From Acidobacteriota bacterium (GTDB lineage: Bacteria; Acidobacteriota; Terriglobia; Terriglobales; Acidobacteriaceae), in the NCBI GenBank assembly GCA_025359885.1, contig JANYDG010000117.1, forward strand, positions 1 through 63,148: a stretch of 63,148 nucleotides of DNA, read 5' to 3'. Below the pieces are notes generated by a model. The model made no database searches, was not told the DNA's origin, and saw only the letters and a list, made by a program, of their open reading frames with translations. A program made the translations under genes and the position numbers. Below are positions 25,659 to 36,118 of the stretch, piece after piece. Position 1 is the stretch's first letter, and the number at the start of each line of letters is the position of its first letter.

Positions 25659-28600
25659 TTACGCCTTCGCAGGGACCAGCAGACCCAACCGCTCCTGGAG
25701 CAGCTCATCGCCGCGGCTGAAGAGTTCGTCCACTGCCAGCTTGCCCGCATCGACATCCGCGAGGATGGCTTTCTGCGCCTGGTATTCCTTGTTCACAATG
25801 CCTGCCTTGGATTGCAGCATGCGCCAGGCCTTGCGCCGCTCCACGCAGAAGAGAACCAGTTGCCGCGAAAGCGCCATGTAGCTCGGCTCGCCGCCTGCCT
25901 TGACTGGCGCAATCTTGATGTACACGCCAAAGTCAGGGATGAAGGAGCGGTGCTCGGGCTGCAGATAACGGCGGTAAACCGCATCCTGCTGCGTGATGCG
26001 CACCAGCATGTTGTCCAGCGAGATGAGCTTTGCGATCTGCTCTTTTTTCGCCTTCTTCAGGTGGTTGCGGAAGCGGGCTTCGGTCGTGCACCAGTGAGCC
26101 ACGGTGTAGCGGCTCAGTTCACCGGTCACCTTGTCTTTGGTGGAGTACCAGTCCATATCCGGCGCCGGGTTGCCCTTGACGTCCAGAGCTTCCTGGTAGG
26201 TTTCGCCCATGCGGGGGTTAAAGATGAACTCCGGCACGCCGCGCGAATCGCGTACGCGCTGAGCCTGGGTCAGAGCCATGTCATCGGCGACGCCGTGCTC
26301 GGGCTGGCAGGTAGTAAAGCTCTGAATGAAGGCCGTGCCGCGATACTCAAGGCCGTCGAGGATGGCCCGGTACAGTTTAGGTGCGTTGGCCATCGAAATC
26401 TGCCCAACGAACGGCGAGCCGTGTCCGGCGAGGAAGGTTTCGGCGACTGTCTTCTTCTCGTTGTTCTTGCCCTGGGTAGCCGCGCCAAAGACGTTCATGT
26501 CGTTGCCGCCCAGCATCGGGGTTGAGTCTGAATTCTGTCCGCCGGTGTTGGAGTAGACCTGCGTATCGAGCATCAGTACCTTGACGTTCGGCCGGTTCTG
26601 CAGGATGACCTTGGAGGTATTCTGGTAGCCAATATCGCCGATGCCACCGTCGCCGCCAACCACCCAGACCTTGGGCAGTTCAACGATTTCCTGGTCGGTC
26701 ATCGTGGCGTCTGTGAAGTGGGTGAATTCGTAGTATTCGCGCTCTGAGAGAACATTCTCGTCGCGGGTCAGGATGCAATCCGTCAGCCGCTCAGGAATGA
26801 CCGAACGACGTGCGTGGTCCACGATGAAGCTCTCGCCCATCAGCCATCCCACCGTCACGCCATCCTGGAAGAGTGAATTCATCCACGGATAGGGGTGAGG
26901 ATTGTTCGGCGCGGTTGAGCCATACACGGTGTTGCAACCGGTGTGCGCGGCCATGGCCATCACACTCATGCCATTGGCCAGACGGCCATCAATCGGCTGC
27001 AGGCTCTTGTGGTTGAAGGCTTCAGTCAGCAGAATCGCCGCCAGCGCCTCGATGATCTGTTCGTTGGTGATCGGCCCATTCGCCGCTTCGTGAGCTCGGA
27101 TGCGCCCCTTGGTATCGTCTGTGTTTTCGCCGCCCAGGCCCAGAATCAGGTGCGAGGTCAGCTGCTTCAACCGCGCATACTCTTCTGGATTCTTTTCAGC
27201 CAACGCCGCCAGCCGCGAAGCGCCGACGGACTCAAGCTGGCTTGCCTTTTCGAGCAACCGTGCGCTCTTGGCGTGGTAAACGGGGCGCATGTAGGCCTCA
27301 GTCACCGCAGCAATGGCGCGGAGAACGCTCTTTTCGCCGCATCCGGCACAGGCTCCGTCGCCTGAAACAAGCGCGTCGTAGTTGGAGCGAACCATGAGCA
27401 GGTTGCGCAGTGTTGCCGTCTTCGACTCTGCCGGGTTGGCGGCATTGAAGAGGCCGAGGAACTTCTGCGGTGTATCCGGCAGCAGGTCGAGGAAGGCCGT
27501 ACCCGTCTCGTGCTCCGCGTTCACGTCCTCGGTCTCGGGAACCATCTTCAGCGCTTCGTGGTCGCCGCAAGCCGTGACGCAGGCGCCGCAGCCTTTGCAG
27601 AGATCAGAAACGAAGATGGAGAAGACGCCGCCTGAACCGGGCTTCTTGCGCTCTGGCGAAGAGAAGATCGCGTTGACCTTGGTGAAAGCCAGCGGCACCT
27701 TGGCGATGATGTTGGCAAACTCGGTCCGAGCCTTCTCAGAGAATTCCTCAATGTTGTTGGTCACTGTGACCAGAATCTCGGGCAGTGGCGTGGCGAGCTT
27801 CTTGGTGACCGCCTCATTCATCATCACGCGAGCGCGGGTCTCAATTTCGGGGATCCGGGAAAGCATCTGCGCGCGATCGCCAAAGTCGGAGATGTAGCGC
27901 ATAACGGCTGTCCGCAGAATCGTATCCAGTTCCTGCGAAGTGTTAGGCAGCGCCGTATCCGGGCAGGCTGCGATGCACTCCATGCACTGGGTGCAGTTCT
28001 CAGGAATGTAAAGCGGTGTTTCGCGGCGGGCCACATACTTCGAAGCCGTATCGCCGGTAGCCGCGGCAATCATGCCCAGCGCCGAGAGAGGCGTTGCGGG
28101 CTGATCGTAGCCGTAGTTTGACCGGAACTCCTGGTCAAAGGTCTGCAACAGGTTAATCGGAGCGCGCGCGGCCTGCCCGGTCGGCAGAGCATGCGAACGG
28201 CATCCGGTTCCGCAGCTTTCGCCGACAGCGACTGCTTCGAGAATCGGCAACAGCGCCGGTCCACGCAGGCTCGAGCGGTCAGGAGCAGACAGTTCGCCAA
28301 TGTTAATCTCGACCACCTGCTCAAAGCCCTTGGTCATGACTTCCATATTCGAGGCCACAACGGCTTCGCCCAGCTTGCCAAACTTCTTCACGTACTGCTT
28401 GTAAACGACTTCGCGATACTTCTCCTGCGAAATCTGGAACTCTTCGAGCAGCGTCGAAACGGCAAAGAACGCGCCCAGGAAGGCATTGCCCTGCATGCGA
28501 AGTTGCAGATCAGGCCTGTCAGTCGCGTTGCGCGCAATGTTGAAGCCGGGCAACGTGAAGACGCGAATCTTGTTGTCCACAATCTGCTTGCGCGCCCACT

Positions 28601-30386
28601 GCGGCAGCCGCTCCCAGGCCTGCTCGCCGGTCTCGTCTGACTCCCACACCAGCGAACCGCCGGGGGCCATGCCGTCCAGCGGATTGCAGTGCGTAAAAGC
28701 CTTGGGGTCGCAGCACAGGACGACATTGACGTGGCGCAGATCGCAGTTGACGCGGATGCGATCCTTGGCGGCGACCATGAAGTAGCTGGTCGGCGCGCCC
28801 TTCTTTTCAGAACCATACTTCGGGTTGGCGCTGACGTGGATCACTTCCTTGGGATTGCCGAGATCGTCGACCAGGCCGTCGCGCTCAAAGAGCGTGTCGT
28901 TCAAGTCGCCCAGGATCGCGCCCAGGTTCTTGCCGGTAGTGATGGCGCCCCAGCCGCCAATCGAGTGGAAGCGCACCGCAACCGCGCCCTCTGGCAGCAG
29001 CGACGGGCGCTCGTCAGAGATCACTTCGTACGGGTGGTCGATGCCCAGCACGATGAATGAAGCGCCGTCGGCCAGCGTCTTGCCATCCTTGCGGGCCCGG
29101 CCTGCGGTGGCATATTCAAAGGCCGCGATGATGTGTTCGGGACGGAAATCGCGCGAACCCAGTCCGTAGGTTCCAGAGATGATCTGCGGCATCTCTTCGC
29201 GGGTCATCGCCGGGAAGCTTTCCGTGCCGTCGTGGCTGGAGTAGAGGTCAGAACCCTGAAGCGCCTTGTTCAGTGCGGTGCGAATGTCCTTGCCCAGCGG
29301 ATTGTCGCCCGACATGCCCTCGTCGGTACGCTCCAGGATAATGACATTTTTCTTGCCCTTGAGCGCCTTCACGATGGCCGCCTCGGGGAAGGGGCGGATC
29401 ACGTTCACGTGAATCGAACCGACCGAGCTGCCACGGGTCTCACGCAGGTAGTCAACCGCAGCTTCGATATTCTCTGCCGCAGAGCCGAGCGAAACGAAGA
29501 CCGTCTCCGCGTCGTCGCATCGGTGCTCAGAGATCAGCCCGTACTTCCGGCCCGTCAGCTCGCCAAAGTCCTTATAGGCCGCCTCAAGCATCCCCAGAAT
29601 TGGCTCAATGAAGTTGTTCCGGCGCGAAACAATGCCCTGCATGTAGTGCTCCTGGTTCTGTACCGGGCCGAGCAGCAGCGGGTTGGCCAGGTCGATCATC
29701 GCCGGAACGCGGCGGCGCCTGGGTCCAAACAGCACGCGCTGTGCCTCGGTCGGCGTGTCGATCATGTCCTCAGCCGCGCCAAGGTATTCGCGAATCAGGT
29801 CCGACTCGTGCTTGTAAAAGGTCCGCTCAAGATGCGAAGTCAGGAATCCGTCCTGGATGTTCATACCCGGTGTCAGGCTCAACTCGGTTACCCGCCGCAG
29901 AATCAGCGCCTGGTCCGCGCCCTGCTGCGCATCCTTGCCAAAAAGCATGATCCAGCCGGTGTCGAGCGCGCCATAGATGTCGTCGTGGCCGCAGTGGACG
30001 TTCAGCGCATGCTTGGTCAGCGCGCGCGCGCCTACCTCAAGCACCATCGTCGAACATTTGCCCGGCGCGTGGTAGTACTGCTCAACGCCGTACACGATGC
30101 CCTGGCCCGAAGTAAAGTTCACCACGCGCTTGCCGCAGACCGAGTGGGCAATCGCGCCACCCTGCGCCGCATGCTCGCCTTCTGTCTCAATTGCGATCGT
30201 ATTGTGGCCAAAAACCGTCAGGTTGCCCTCGGCGTAAGCCTGCTGGAACAACTCGCCGCCTTCAGTGGAAGGAGTAATCGGGTAGAAGACACCAGCGTCG
30301 GCAATGCGCGTTTCCGTGTGATACGCAATGAGTTGGTTGCCGTTAGCGGTGATGCGGATGCCGGGATAACGTGCCTTCGTCGTCAT
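25659..30386 (-). CDS. nifJ: Pyruvate:ferredoxin (flavodoxin) oxidoreductase, oversized single chain
   Basis: This decarboxylates pyruvate to acetyl-CoA and reduces ferredoxin or flavodoxin, or runs in reverse. Motifs in order are the N-terminal pyrimidine-binding region (VFYPITPSTEGGELFQQAY), the gamma-type domain (AVRFHSIGGWGAITTGKN), a first Fe-S motif CTQCMECIAACP (near 800), a second CKGCGACVTACG (near 932), GDGACAGCGEKS (near 1012) and the thiamine-diphosphate motif GGDGGIGDIGYQNTS (near 1245). At 1,575 residues it is about 400 longer than usual single-chain NifJ (about 1,170-1,200). The excess lies mainly between the second cluster and the TPP motif and after the TPP motif. The start at ATG 30386 is preferred because GGAG is correctly spaced; an ATG four codons upstream overlaps that site. 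The second cluster lacks the usual final Pro. Confidence 0.93.
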   Translation of the reverse strand: MTTKARYPGIRITANGNQLIAYHTETRIADAGVFYPITPSTEGGELFQQAYAEGNLTVFGHNTIAIETEGEHAAQGGAIAHSVCGKRVVNFTSGQGIVYGVEQYYHAPGKCSTMVLEVGARALTKHALNVHCGHDDIYGALDTGWIMLFGKDAQQGADQALILRRVTELSLTPGMNIQDGFLTSHLERTFYKHESDLIREYLGAAEDMIDTPTEAQRVLFGPRRRRVPAMIDLANPLLLGPVQNQEHYMQGIVSRRNNFIEPILGMLEAAYKDFGELTGRKYGLISEHRCDDAETVFVSLGSAAENIEAAVDYLRETRGSSVGSIHVNVIRPFPEAAIVKALKGKKNVIILERTDEGMSGDNPLGKDIRTALNKALQGSDLYSSHDGTESFPAMTREEMPQIISGTYGLGSRDFRPEHIIAAFEYATAGRARKDGKTLADGASFIVLGIDHPYEVISDERPSLLPEGAVAVRFHSIGGWGAITTGKNLGAILGDLNDTLFERDGLVDDLGNPKEVIHVSANPKYGSEKKGAPTSYFMVAAKDRIRVNCDLRHVNVVLCCDPKAFTHCNPLDGMAPGGSLVWESDETGEQAWERLPQWARKQIVDNKIRVFTLPGFNIARNATDRPDLQLRMQGNAFLGAFFAVSTLLEEFQISQEKYREVVYKQYVKKFGKLGEAVVASNMEVMTKGFEQVVEINIGELSAPDRSSLRGPALLPILEAVAVGESCGTGCRSHALPTGQAARAPINLLQTFDQEFRSNYGYDQPATPLSALGMIAAATGDTASKYVARRETPLYIPENCTQCMECIAACPDTALPNTSQELDTILRTAVMRYISDFGDRAQMLSRIPEIETRARVMMNEAVTKKLATPLPEILVTVTNNIEEFSEKARTEFANIIAKVPLAFTKVNAIFSSPERKKPGSGGVFSIFVSDLCKGCGACVTACGDHEALKMVPETEDVNAEHETGTAFLDLLPDTPQKFLGLFNAANPAESKTATLRNLLMVRSNYDALVSGDGACAGCGEKSVLRAIAAVTEAYMRPVYHAKSARLLEKASQLESVGASRLAALAEKNPEEYARLKQLTSHLILGLGGENTDDTKGRIRAHEAANGPITNEQIIEALAAILLTEAFNHKSLQPIDGRLANGMSVMAMAAHTGCNTVYGSTAPNNPHPYPWMNSLFQDGVTVGWLMGESFIVDHARRSVIPERLTDCILTRDENVLSEREYYEFTHFTDATMTDQEIVELPKVWVVGGDGGIGDIGYQNTSKVILQNRPNVKVLMLDTQVYSNTGGQNSDSTPMLGGNDMNVFGAATQGKNNEKKTVAETFLAGHGSPFVGQISMANAPKLYRAILDGLEYRGTAFIQSFTTCQPEHGVADDMALTQAQRVRDSRGVPEFIFNPRMGETYQEALDVKGNPAPDMDWYSTKDKVTGELSRYTVAHWCTTEARFRNHLKKAKKEQIAKLISLDNMLVRITQQDAVYRRYLQPEHRSFIPDFGVYIKIAPVKAGGEPSYMALSRQLVLFCVERRKAWRMLQSKAGIVNKEYQAQKAILADVDAGKLAVDELFSRGDELLQERLGLLVPAKA

Positions 30387-30669
30387 AATGCTCTCCATTG
30401 CGTACTAAGATGAGAAAGTTCTTTGATTTCTGCGCGCCCACGGGAAAGGAAACGCACTTGACTTGAGGCTTGCGACAGGTCAATTCACCACAACAGGCCC
30501 AACCGCGATTGTACGGCGCAGAGAGATAGGGGAGCAAACGACCGTGTTACCTGCTGGGATAGCGTGAAATCCGTCCCAATCATTGCTCCCGAAAGCGAAC
30601 CTCCAGATCGCACCTGCGCCCGAATTGCAACCCGTCCAATTCCTGCATCCAAGGAAGACAGAGGCTCTT

Positions 30670-33600
30670 ATGACTCGCCGCTCGGCCCGATTCCGGATTA
30701 CTCTCTCTCTGCTTAGCCCCTCAAAGCGTTCCTGCGCGCTTGCGCACCTCCTTTTGATTCTCTGCAGTCCTGCCTTTTGCCGAGCCGCGGCGATTGCCTC
30801 GCAACCGCAGTCCGGCAGCTTTGCCACGCCAATCACAGATGCATCCATTGATAATGTCGCCTCCGCGGAGTGGGTGGACAACGCCGAGCGTCCACTGGCC
30901 AATCCGACCGCGCTTCGCCAGATTGTCTGGACCCAGGCCACGGCACCCGGAGGCGGTGCGCTCACCTATGGAGCGTCACCGCAGCCCGGCGTTCGCCATC
31001 TCCGCCTCGGCTTTACCAGCCCCGTTGTCGTCGGCACGGTGCTGGTGCGCGGCGGCGGCCAACTCAGTGTCCTCCGCCCCGATGCTGCCTATCCCGGCAA
31101 CCTCGCCGACGAAACCCAGTGGCTCCCCGCCCAGCGCCTCGTCAGCCCGGGCAATGGCCAGCCGGTCGCGCCGGATTCTGCCGCAGCGGAACCTGCCTCG
31201 GTAGAAGTAGACGCCGGCAGTTACGCGCTTTGGATTTTGCCACCAGGAACCCGCACCCGCGCGCTCCGCTTCACCCACACCGCCCTGGCAACTGATTCCA
31301 AATTCGAAGGCAGCCTGGGCGGCGTCTACCTCGTCTCTGGCCGCTTCGCCAACCTTGCCCCGCAGGCCGTCGTCGTTCCCAGCGCCAATGAATCGGCTGC
31401 CTCCCGACTCACCGACGAAAAGTACAACGATTGGCGCGCCTGGGACAATGGACCCGATTTTCGCCATCCCGTCACCGAAACCACTCCGGAATTTGTCTTC
31501 CTTACCTGGCCCCAACCCGTCTCGCTTCGTGGGATCGCTCTGCTCTGGGCTGGCTTCAATCGCTATGATGTGCAGACCTTGACCGGCCCCGACAGTCTCA
31601 CCGCACAGGCAGCGCCAGAGTCGGCCTGGCACCCGGTCGGAAGGCCGGCTGAAATCAGCAACCAGTATCCACGGCCCCTCGGCGTCGACTGGCTCGATTT
31701 TGGAAAGACCATCCAGACCCGTGCCCTGCGCCTCCGCATCACCGCCACGACCAACGAATCCCACCATCCTCACCTGGCGGGCAAGGCCCGGAACGGAACC
31801 CGCGTCTGGCTCGGCGAAATCATGGCCATCTCGCCGCTCACGGGTAATCTGGCGCAGAATGCCTTGAGGACCGTGAACGTCCCGAATGCAGTGATCGCCT
31901 CGCGGCCCCAGCCGCCCATTCCTGTCCACTTTACCCTCGCCGCTGCGGGCAACGTATCGCTCGTCATTGACGATGCCCACGGGAACCGAGTCAGGAATCT
32001 CGTCGCAGATACCTTCTTTCCCGCTGGACCGAACACCGTCTTCTGGGACGGATCGGATGATCTGGGCCGCAACTACGACGCTGCACTTCATGGTGCCTAC
32101 GTCATTCCGACAAACTTCGTACAGCCAGGTCATTACCAGGTAAGGGGCCTGGTCCACCAGGCGATTGACCTGCACTACGAGTTTTCTGTCTACAACAGCG
32201 GACATCCGGCATGGGAGACCGCCGACGGCAAGGGCGGCTGGCTCACCAACCACACTCCGCCCTCAGCCGCGCTCTTTCTTCCCGCAGGCCGGGCGCCCGG
32301 CGGCAAGCCTCTCGTCTATCTGGGCAGTTACGTTTCCGAAGGGGGTTCTGCCCTTGCCTGGGTCGATCTTGACGGCAACAAGCAAGGCGGCCGCGGCTGG
32401 ATTGGCGGCGCGTGGACCGGCGCTCCCTACCTCGCCACAGATAACGGTTCGACCGCCAACCAGGGAACTTATGCGTATGTTGCCGCGGCCTGGCGCGATG
32501 AGGCCAATAAGGATCCGCAACATATCACTGGCGTCGTGCGACTCACGGCGCTCACCAGCAGCGGAGATAAGCCCGTTCTCACTCTGCCCTACGATCCGGG
32601 CGCAAGCCTTCGGTTCGATCCGCTTCACAAGCCACTCTGGGGCCAGCAGATTGGTGGCCTCGCTGTTCACGACGGCCTCGCTGTCATCAGCCTTACCGCC
32701 ATCAATCAACTGGTCCTCGTCAATGTCGTCACCGGTAAAGCCCTCGGAATGGCCAAAGTCGCCAGCCCCCGCGGCCTCGCGTTTGATGCTCAAGGGAACC
32801 TGCTCGTCTTATCCGAAAACCAGCTGCTGCGCTTCAAAATCCCCACCGTAGCCACCCAACTGCAGCCGCAGCAACTCGGCAGCCCTGCTGTCGTCATCGG
32901 TTCCACTCTCGAAGACCCCGTTGGCTTGACCCTCGATAATGCGGGCACAATCTATATCTCCGACCGTGGCGCCTCCCACCAGGTCAAGATTTTCACGCCC
33001 GAAGGCAAATTCCTCCGCGCGATCGGTCACCCCGGCGCCCCCCAGGCCGGACCCTATGACCCGCTCCACATGAACAACCCGCGCGGCCTGGCCATCGACT
33101 CCAGCAATCATCTCTGGGTCGCCGAGGAAGACTTCCAGCCCAAGCGTGTCAGCCTCTGGACACTCGACGGGAAGTTCGTCAAAGCCTTCTACGGCCCTTC
33201 AGAATACGGCGGCGGCGGCACACTCGATCCCGAGGACAAAACCCGCTTCTACTACCACGCAATGGAGTTCAAACTCGACTGGCAGACTGGCACCGATCGC
33301 CTCACCTCGATCCTCTACCGGCCAACTGCCGACGGATTGCCCTTGCAGTTGTATGTCTTGCCCTCAACACCGGCCTACGCCAACGGTCATCGCTATTTTT
33401 CGAATACCTTTTCGGGCCGCGAAACCAACGGCGTCAACCTTGCCTTTATCTATCTCGACGAAGGCGGAGTTCTGCATCCCGTTGCCGCCATGGGACGCGC
33501 CAATGACTGGCCCCTGCTCGCAACCGATGCATTCAAACCCAATTGGCCGGCGGGAACCGATCTAACCAGTCAGACCCCAGCCAATCTTGTGCTCTTTTCC

Positions 33601-35169
33601 TGGTCTGACACCAATCACAACGGCAAGGTCGATCCTGATGAAGTGGTCTTCCAGAAAGCGACCTCCGGCTCGCTGACCTTGATGCCTGACCTGGCACTTG
33701 TGAATGCTTATGTCGATGGCAACGCGGTCCGCTATGTTCCCCGATTCAGCGCAGCCGGCGTGCCAGTCTACGACCTGAGCAACGGCACGACCATCGTCAA
33801 AGGCACGCAAAAGCCACGGTCAGACGGCGGCGGCCAGGCACTCTATTCTGCCCAGGAGACAGTTCTCACCACCGCACCCACTCCATTTGGCCCTGAAGGT
33901 GTTGGCGGAGTCTTTGTCGACGCCGCAAAAAGCACCCATCGCTGGAGCTATCCCAGCCTATGGCCCGGCCTCCATCCCTCCCACAGCGCTCCCGTCGCCG
34001 ACCGTCCCGGCGAACTGATCGGCACCACCCGCCTTCTCGGAGCTTTCGTCACTCCGCCCAACTCAGACGCAGGCCGCCTCTGGGCCATCAACGGAAACTA
34101 CGGTGCTGTCTACCTCTTCACCGCAGACGGGCTTTTCGTCTCCCAACTCTTTCAGGATCAGCGCAGCGGCAAGCCATGGAGCATGCCCGTGGCCCAGCGC
34201 AACATGCTCCTCAACAGCATCACCCTGCAGGGAGAAAACTTCTTTCCATCGATCACCCAAACTACCGAAGGCAACATTTACATCGGTGACGGCACGCACA
34301 CGAGCTTGATCCGCGTTGACGGATTAAGCACCATACGACGCATCGCGCCAATTCCTCTTGAAATTACGACTGCTGATCTGCAGAATGCTCAGAACTTCAT
34401 CAAGCAGGCTGAAGAATCCCGCCAGAATGCCTCCGGCCTGAAGGTTCTTCACGTCGGCCTCCGCGCCGGCCCCGCACCTCCTTTGAAAGGCATTGCCAAT
34501 ACCCTTGGCAACGCCGATTGGGCCACGATTGACAGCCGCATCAATCAGGTCGGCTGGAGTGGCAAAGCTGACGTCGCACAGGCCACGGTGACCCTGGCTG
34601 GTGGGCGACTTTTTGCCGTCTTCCGCACCAGCGAGCCAAATCTGCTGCTGAACGCGAACAACGTCACCAACGCGCCCTTCAAATCCGGAGGTGCTCTCGA
34701 CCTCATGCTCGGTGTCAACCCCGGCGCCGACCCAAAGAGAACCACTCCTGTTGCAGGTGACCTGCGTCTGCTTGTCTACCAGACCAGCGCACCAGACGGC
34801 CGCCAAACCCATGCGTTGCTCTACCGTGCCGTTGTGCCCGGCACCACCCGTCCGGTGCCATTCTCCTCCCCCGCGCAGACCATCACCCTCGACCAGGTCA
34901 TCGACGTGAGCAGCGAGGTTGAACTCGACTCATCCAGTGGTCCTCCGGGCACCTTCAGCTTCTCAGTACCGCTCGCCACCCTCGGCCTCAAGCCCGTCGC
35001 AGGGCAGACCATCAAGGCCGACCTCGGGATCCTTCGAGGCAACGGAACGCAGACCCTGCAGCGCGTCTACTGGAGCAACAAAGCGACTGGCATTACCTCA
35101 GACGTACCCAGCGAAGCCGAGCTAACCCCTGACTTATGGGGACAATGGATATTTTTCCAGACCCCCTGA
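30670..35169 (+). CDS. Large secreted protein: FlgD-Ig, NHL propeller, EF-hand and CBM9-like domains
   Basis: A 1,499-residue exported protein. After the signal peptide (core AHLLLILCSPAFCRA) come discoidin-like beta-sandwich regions (about 60-400) and a FlgD-like Ig domain (about 415-495; DDAHGNRVRNLVADTF, WDGSDDLGRNYDAAL). NHL-type propeller blades follow (about 695-840; SPRGLAFDAQGNLLVLS, DPVGLTLDNAGTIYISDRG). A canonical EF-hand loop DTNHNGKVDPDE sits near residue 980, and a C-terminal CBM9-like sugar-binding region (about 1270-1497) ends LWGQWIFFQTP. No catalytic domain is evident. Such architecture suggests surface polysaccharide binding (inference). ATG 30670 has GAGG five bases upstream; the earlier in-frame start lacks this. 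It is divergent from the oxidoreductase gene. Confidence 0.8.
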   Translation: MTRRSARFRITLSLLSPSKRSCALAHLLLILCSPAFCRAAAIASQPQSGSFATPITDASIDNVASAEWVDNAERPLANPTALRQIVWTQATAPGGGALTYGASPQPGVRHLRLGFTSPVVVGTVLVRGGGQLSVLRPDAAYPGNLADETQWLPAQRLVSPGNGQPVAPDSAAAEPASVEVDAGSYALWILPPGTRTRALRFTHTALATDSKFEGSLGGVYLVSGRFANLAPQAVVVPSANESAASRLTDEKYNDWRAWDNGPDFRHPVTETTPEFVFLTWPQPVSLRGIALLWAGFNRYDVQTLTGPDSLTAQAAPESAWHPVGRPAEISNQYPRPLGVDWLDFGKTIQTRALRLRITATTNESHHPHLAGKARNGTRVWLGEIMAISPLTGNLAQNALRTVNVPNAVIASRPQPPIPVHFTLAAAGNVSLVIDDAHGNRVRNLVADTFFPAGPNTVFWDGSDDLGRNYDAALHGAYVIPTNFVQPGHYQVRGLVHQAIDLHYEFSVYNSGHPAWETADGKGGWLTNHTPPSAALFLPAGRAPGGKPLVYLGSYVSEGGSALAWVDLDGNKQGGRGWIGGAWTGAPYLATDNGSTANQGTYAYVAAAWRDEANKDPQHITGVVRLTALTSSGDKPVLTLPYDPGASLRFDPLHKPLWGQQIGGLAVHDGLAVISLTAINQLVLVNVVTGKALGMAKVASPRGLAFDAQGNLLVLSENQLLRFKIPTVATQLQPQQLGSPAVVIGSTLEDPVGLTLDNAGTIYISDRGASHQVKIFTPEGKFLRAIGHPGAPQAGPYDPLHMNNPRGLAIDSSNHLWVAEEDFQPKRVSLWTLDGKFVKAFYGPSEYGGGGTLDPEDKTRFYYHAMEFKLDWQTGTDRLTSILYRPTADGLPLQLYVLPSTPAYANGHRYFSNTFSGRETNGVNLAFIYLDEGGVLHPVAAMGRANDWPLLATDAFKPNWPAGTDLTSQTPANLVLFSWSDTNHNGKVDPDEVVFQKATSGSLTLMPDLALVNAYVDGNAVRYVPRFSAAGVPVYDLSNGTTIVKGTQKPRSDGGGQALYSAQETVLTTAPTPFGPEGVGGVFVDAAKSTHRWSYPSLWPGLHPSHSAPVADRPGELIGTTRLLGAFVTPPNSDAGRLWAINGNYGAVYLFTADGLFVSQLFQDQRSGKPWSMPVAQRNMLLNSITLQGENFFPSITQTTEGNIYIGDGTHTSLIRVDGLSTIRRIAPIPLEITTADLQNAQNFIKQAEESRQNASGLKVLHVGLRAGPAPPLKGIANTLGNADWATIDSRINQVGWSGKADVAQATVTLAGGRLFAVFRTSEPNLLLNANNVTNAPFKSGGALDLMLGVNPGADPKRTTPVAGDLRLLVYQTSAPDGRQTHALLYRAVVPGTTRPVPFSSPAQTITLDQVIDVSSEVELDSSSGPPGTFSFSVPLATLGLKPVAGQTIKADLGILRGNGTQTLQRVYWSNKATGITSDVPSEAELTPDLWGQWIFFQTP

Positions 35170-35264
35170 GCCTTATTGGTCAGACTCCAGCGCAATCCCC
35201 AGCTAAGCTCAGCGTCAGATAGGCCGACACCAAAAACGCCATCTTCCCTGGGGACCCTGCCTTC

Positions 35265-36080
35265 ATGTCAACCTCGCCCGCCGTCGCCGCGACTGTCACG
35301 CCAGACCGAACCAACCCTCCGATCAGGCCGATCACCGATATGCTGGCGTGGTTCGGCGAACTCGGCTTCTTCATCGTGCGCGTGGTGCGCGCTGCGTTCA
35401 CTCCGCCCTTCCAGTTTTCAGAATTTATTCGCCAGCTCGATGAAGTGGGGGCAAAGTCTCTTCCTCTCGTCGCTCTTGCCGGATCTGCAATCGGCGTCGT
35501 CCTCGCCCTTGAGGCCCGCTACAGCCTGGTACGCTTCGGAGCGAAAGCACTGTTGCCCTCGGCCATCGTCTTTGCCGTCGTTACAGAAATGAGTCCCATC
35601 ATCACGGGCCTCGTTGTCAGCGGACGCGTCGGCGCTGGCATCGGTGCCGAACTCGCGGCAATGAAAGTCACCGAACAAATTGACGCAATCGAGGCCTCCG
35701 CCGTCGATCCCTACAAACTGCTTGCCGTAACTCGCATCGCCGCATGCATGGTCGCGCTGCCCCTGCTCACCCTGGCCGGCTCGTTTTGCGGAGTGCTGAT
35801 GGGCTGGGTTTCCGCCACACTCGTTGAACCCATCTCCCTCGCCCGCTTCCTCAATGCCGGCTTTGCAGGCGCCGGGTTCAAAGATTTCCTCCCCCCCACT
35901 CTCAAAACTGCCGTCTACGGCCTGATCATCGGCACCATTTCAACCTTTCAGGGAATGCGCGCTAAAGGGGGCGCCGTCGGCGTCGGCGGCGCTGCCACCA
36001 CCTCCGTTGTCCTCTCCTCTCTCTTCGTTATTCTGGCCGACGTACTCCTCGTCAAGATCATCCTCCTTCTCTTTCCATAA
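35265..36080 (+). CDS. mlaE: MlaE/YrbE-family ABC permease (MCE lipid transporter)
   Basis: A 271-residue inner-membrane permease of the MCE phospholipid-transport system. The family's core is clear: ALAGSAIGVVLALEARYSL, MSPIITGLVVSGRVGAGIGA, ELAAMKVTEQIDAIEASAVD and GVGGAATTSVVLSS. It has about five membrane helices. It heads a three-gene operon followed by the ATPase (38 bases) and the MCE-domain protein (46 bases). No mlaB or mlaC genes are present. Direction of lipid transport cannot be judged. GGGGAC lies upstream of ATG 35265. Confidence 0.93.
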   Translation: MSTSPAVAATVTPDRTNPPIRPITDMLAWFGELGFFIVRVVRAAFTPPFQFSEFIRQLDEVGAKSLPLVALAGSAIGVVLALEARYSLVRFGAKALLPSAIVFAVVTEMSPIITGLVVSGRVGAGIGAELAAMKVTEQIDAIEASAVDPYKLLAVTRIAACMVALPLLTLAGSFCGVLMGWVSATLVEPISLARFLNAGFAGAGFKDFLPPTLKTAVYGLIIGTISTFQGMRAKGGAVGVGGAATTSVVLSSLFVILADVLLVKIILLLFP

Positions 36081-36118
36081 ACCACCCCTATCTCAACCCT
36101 GTGAATGAGGAGCACATC

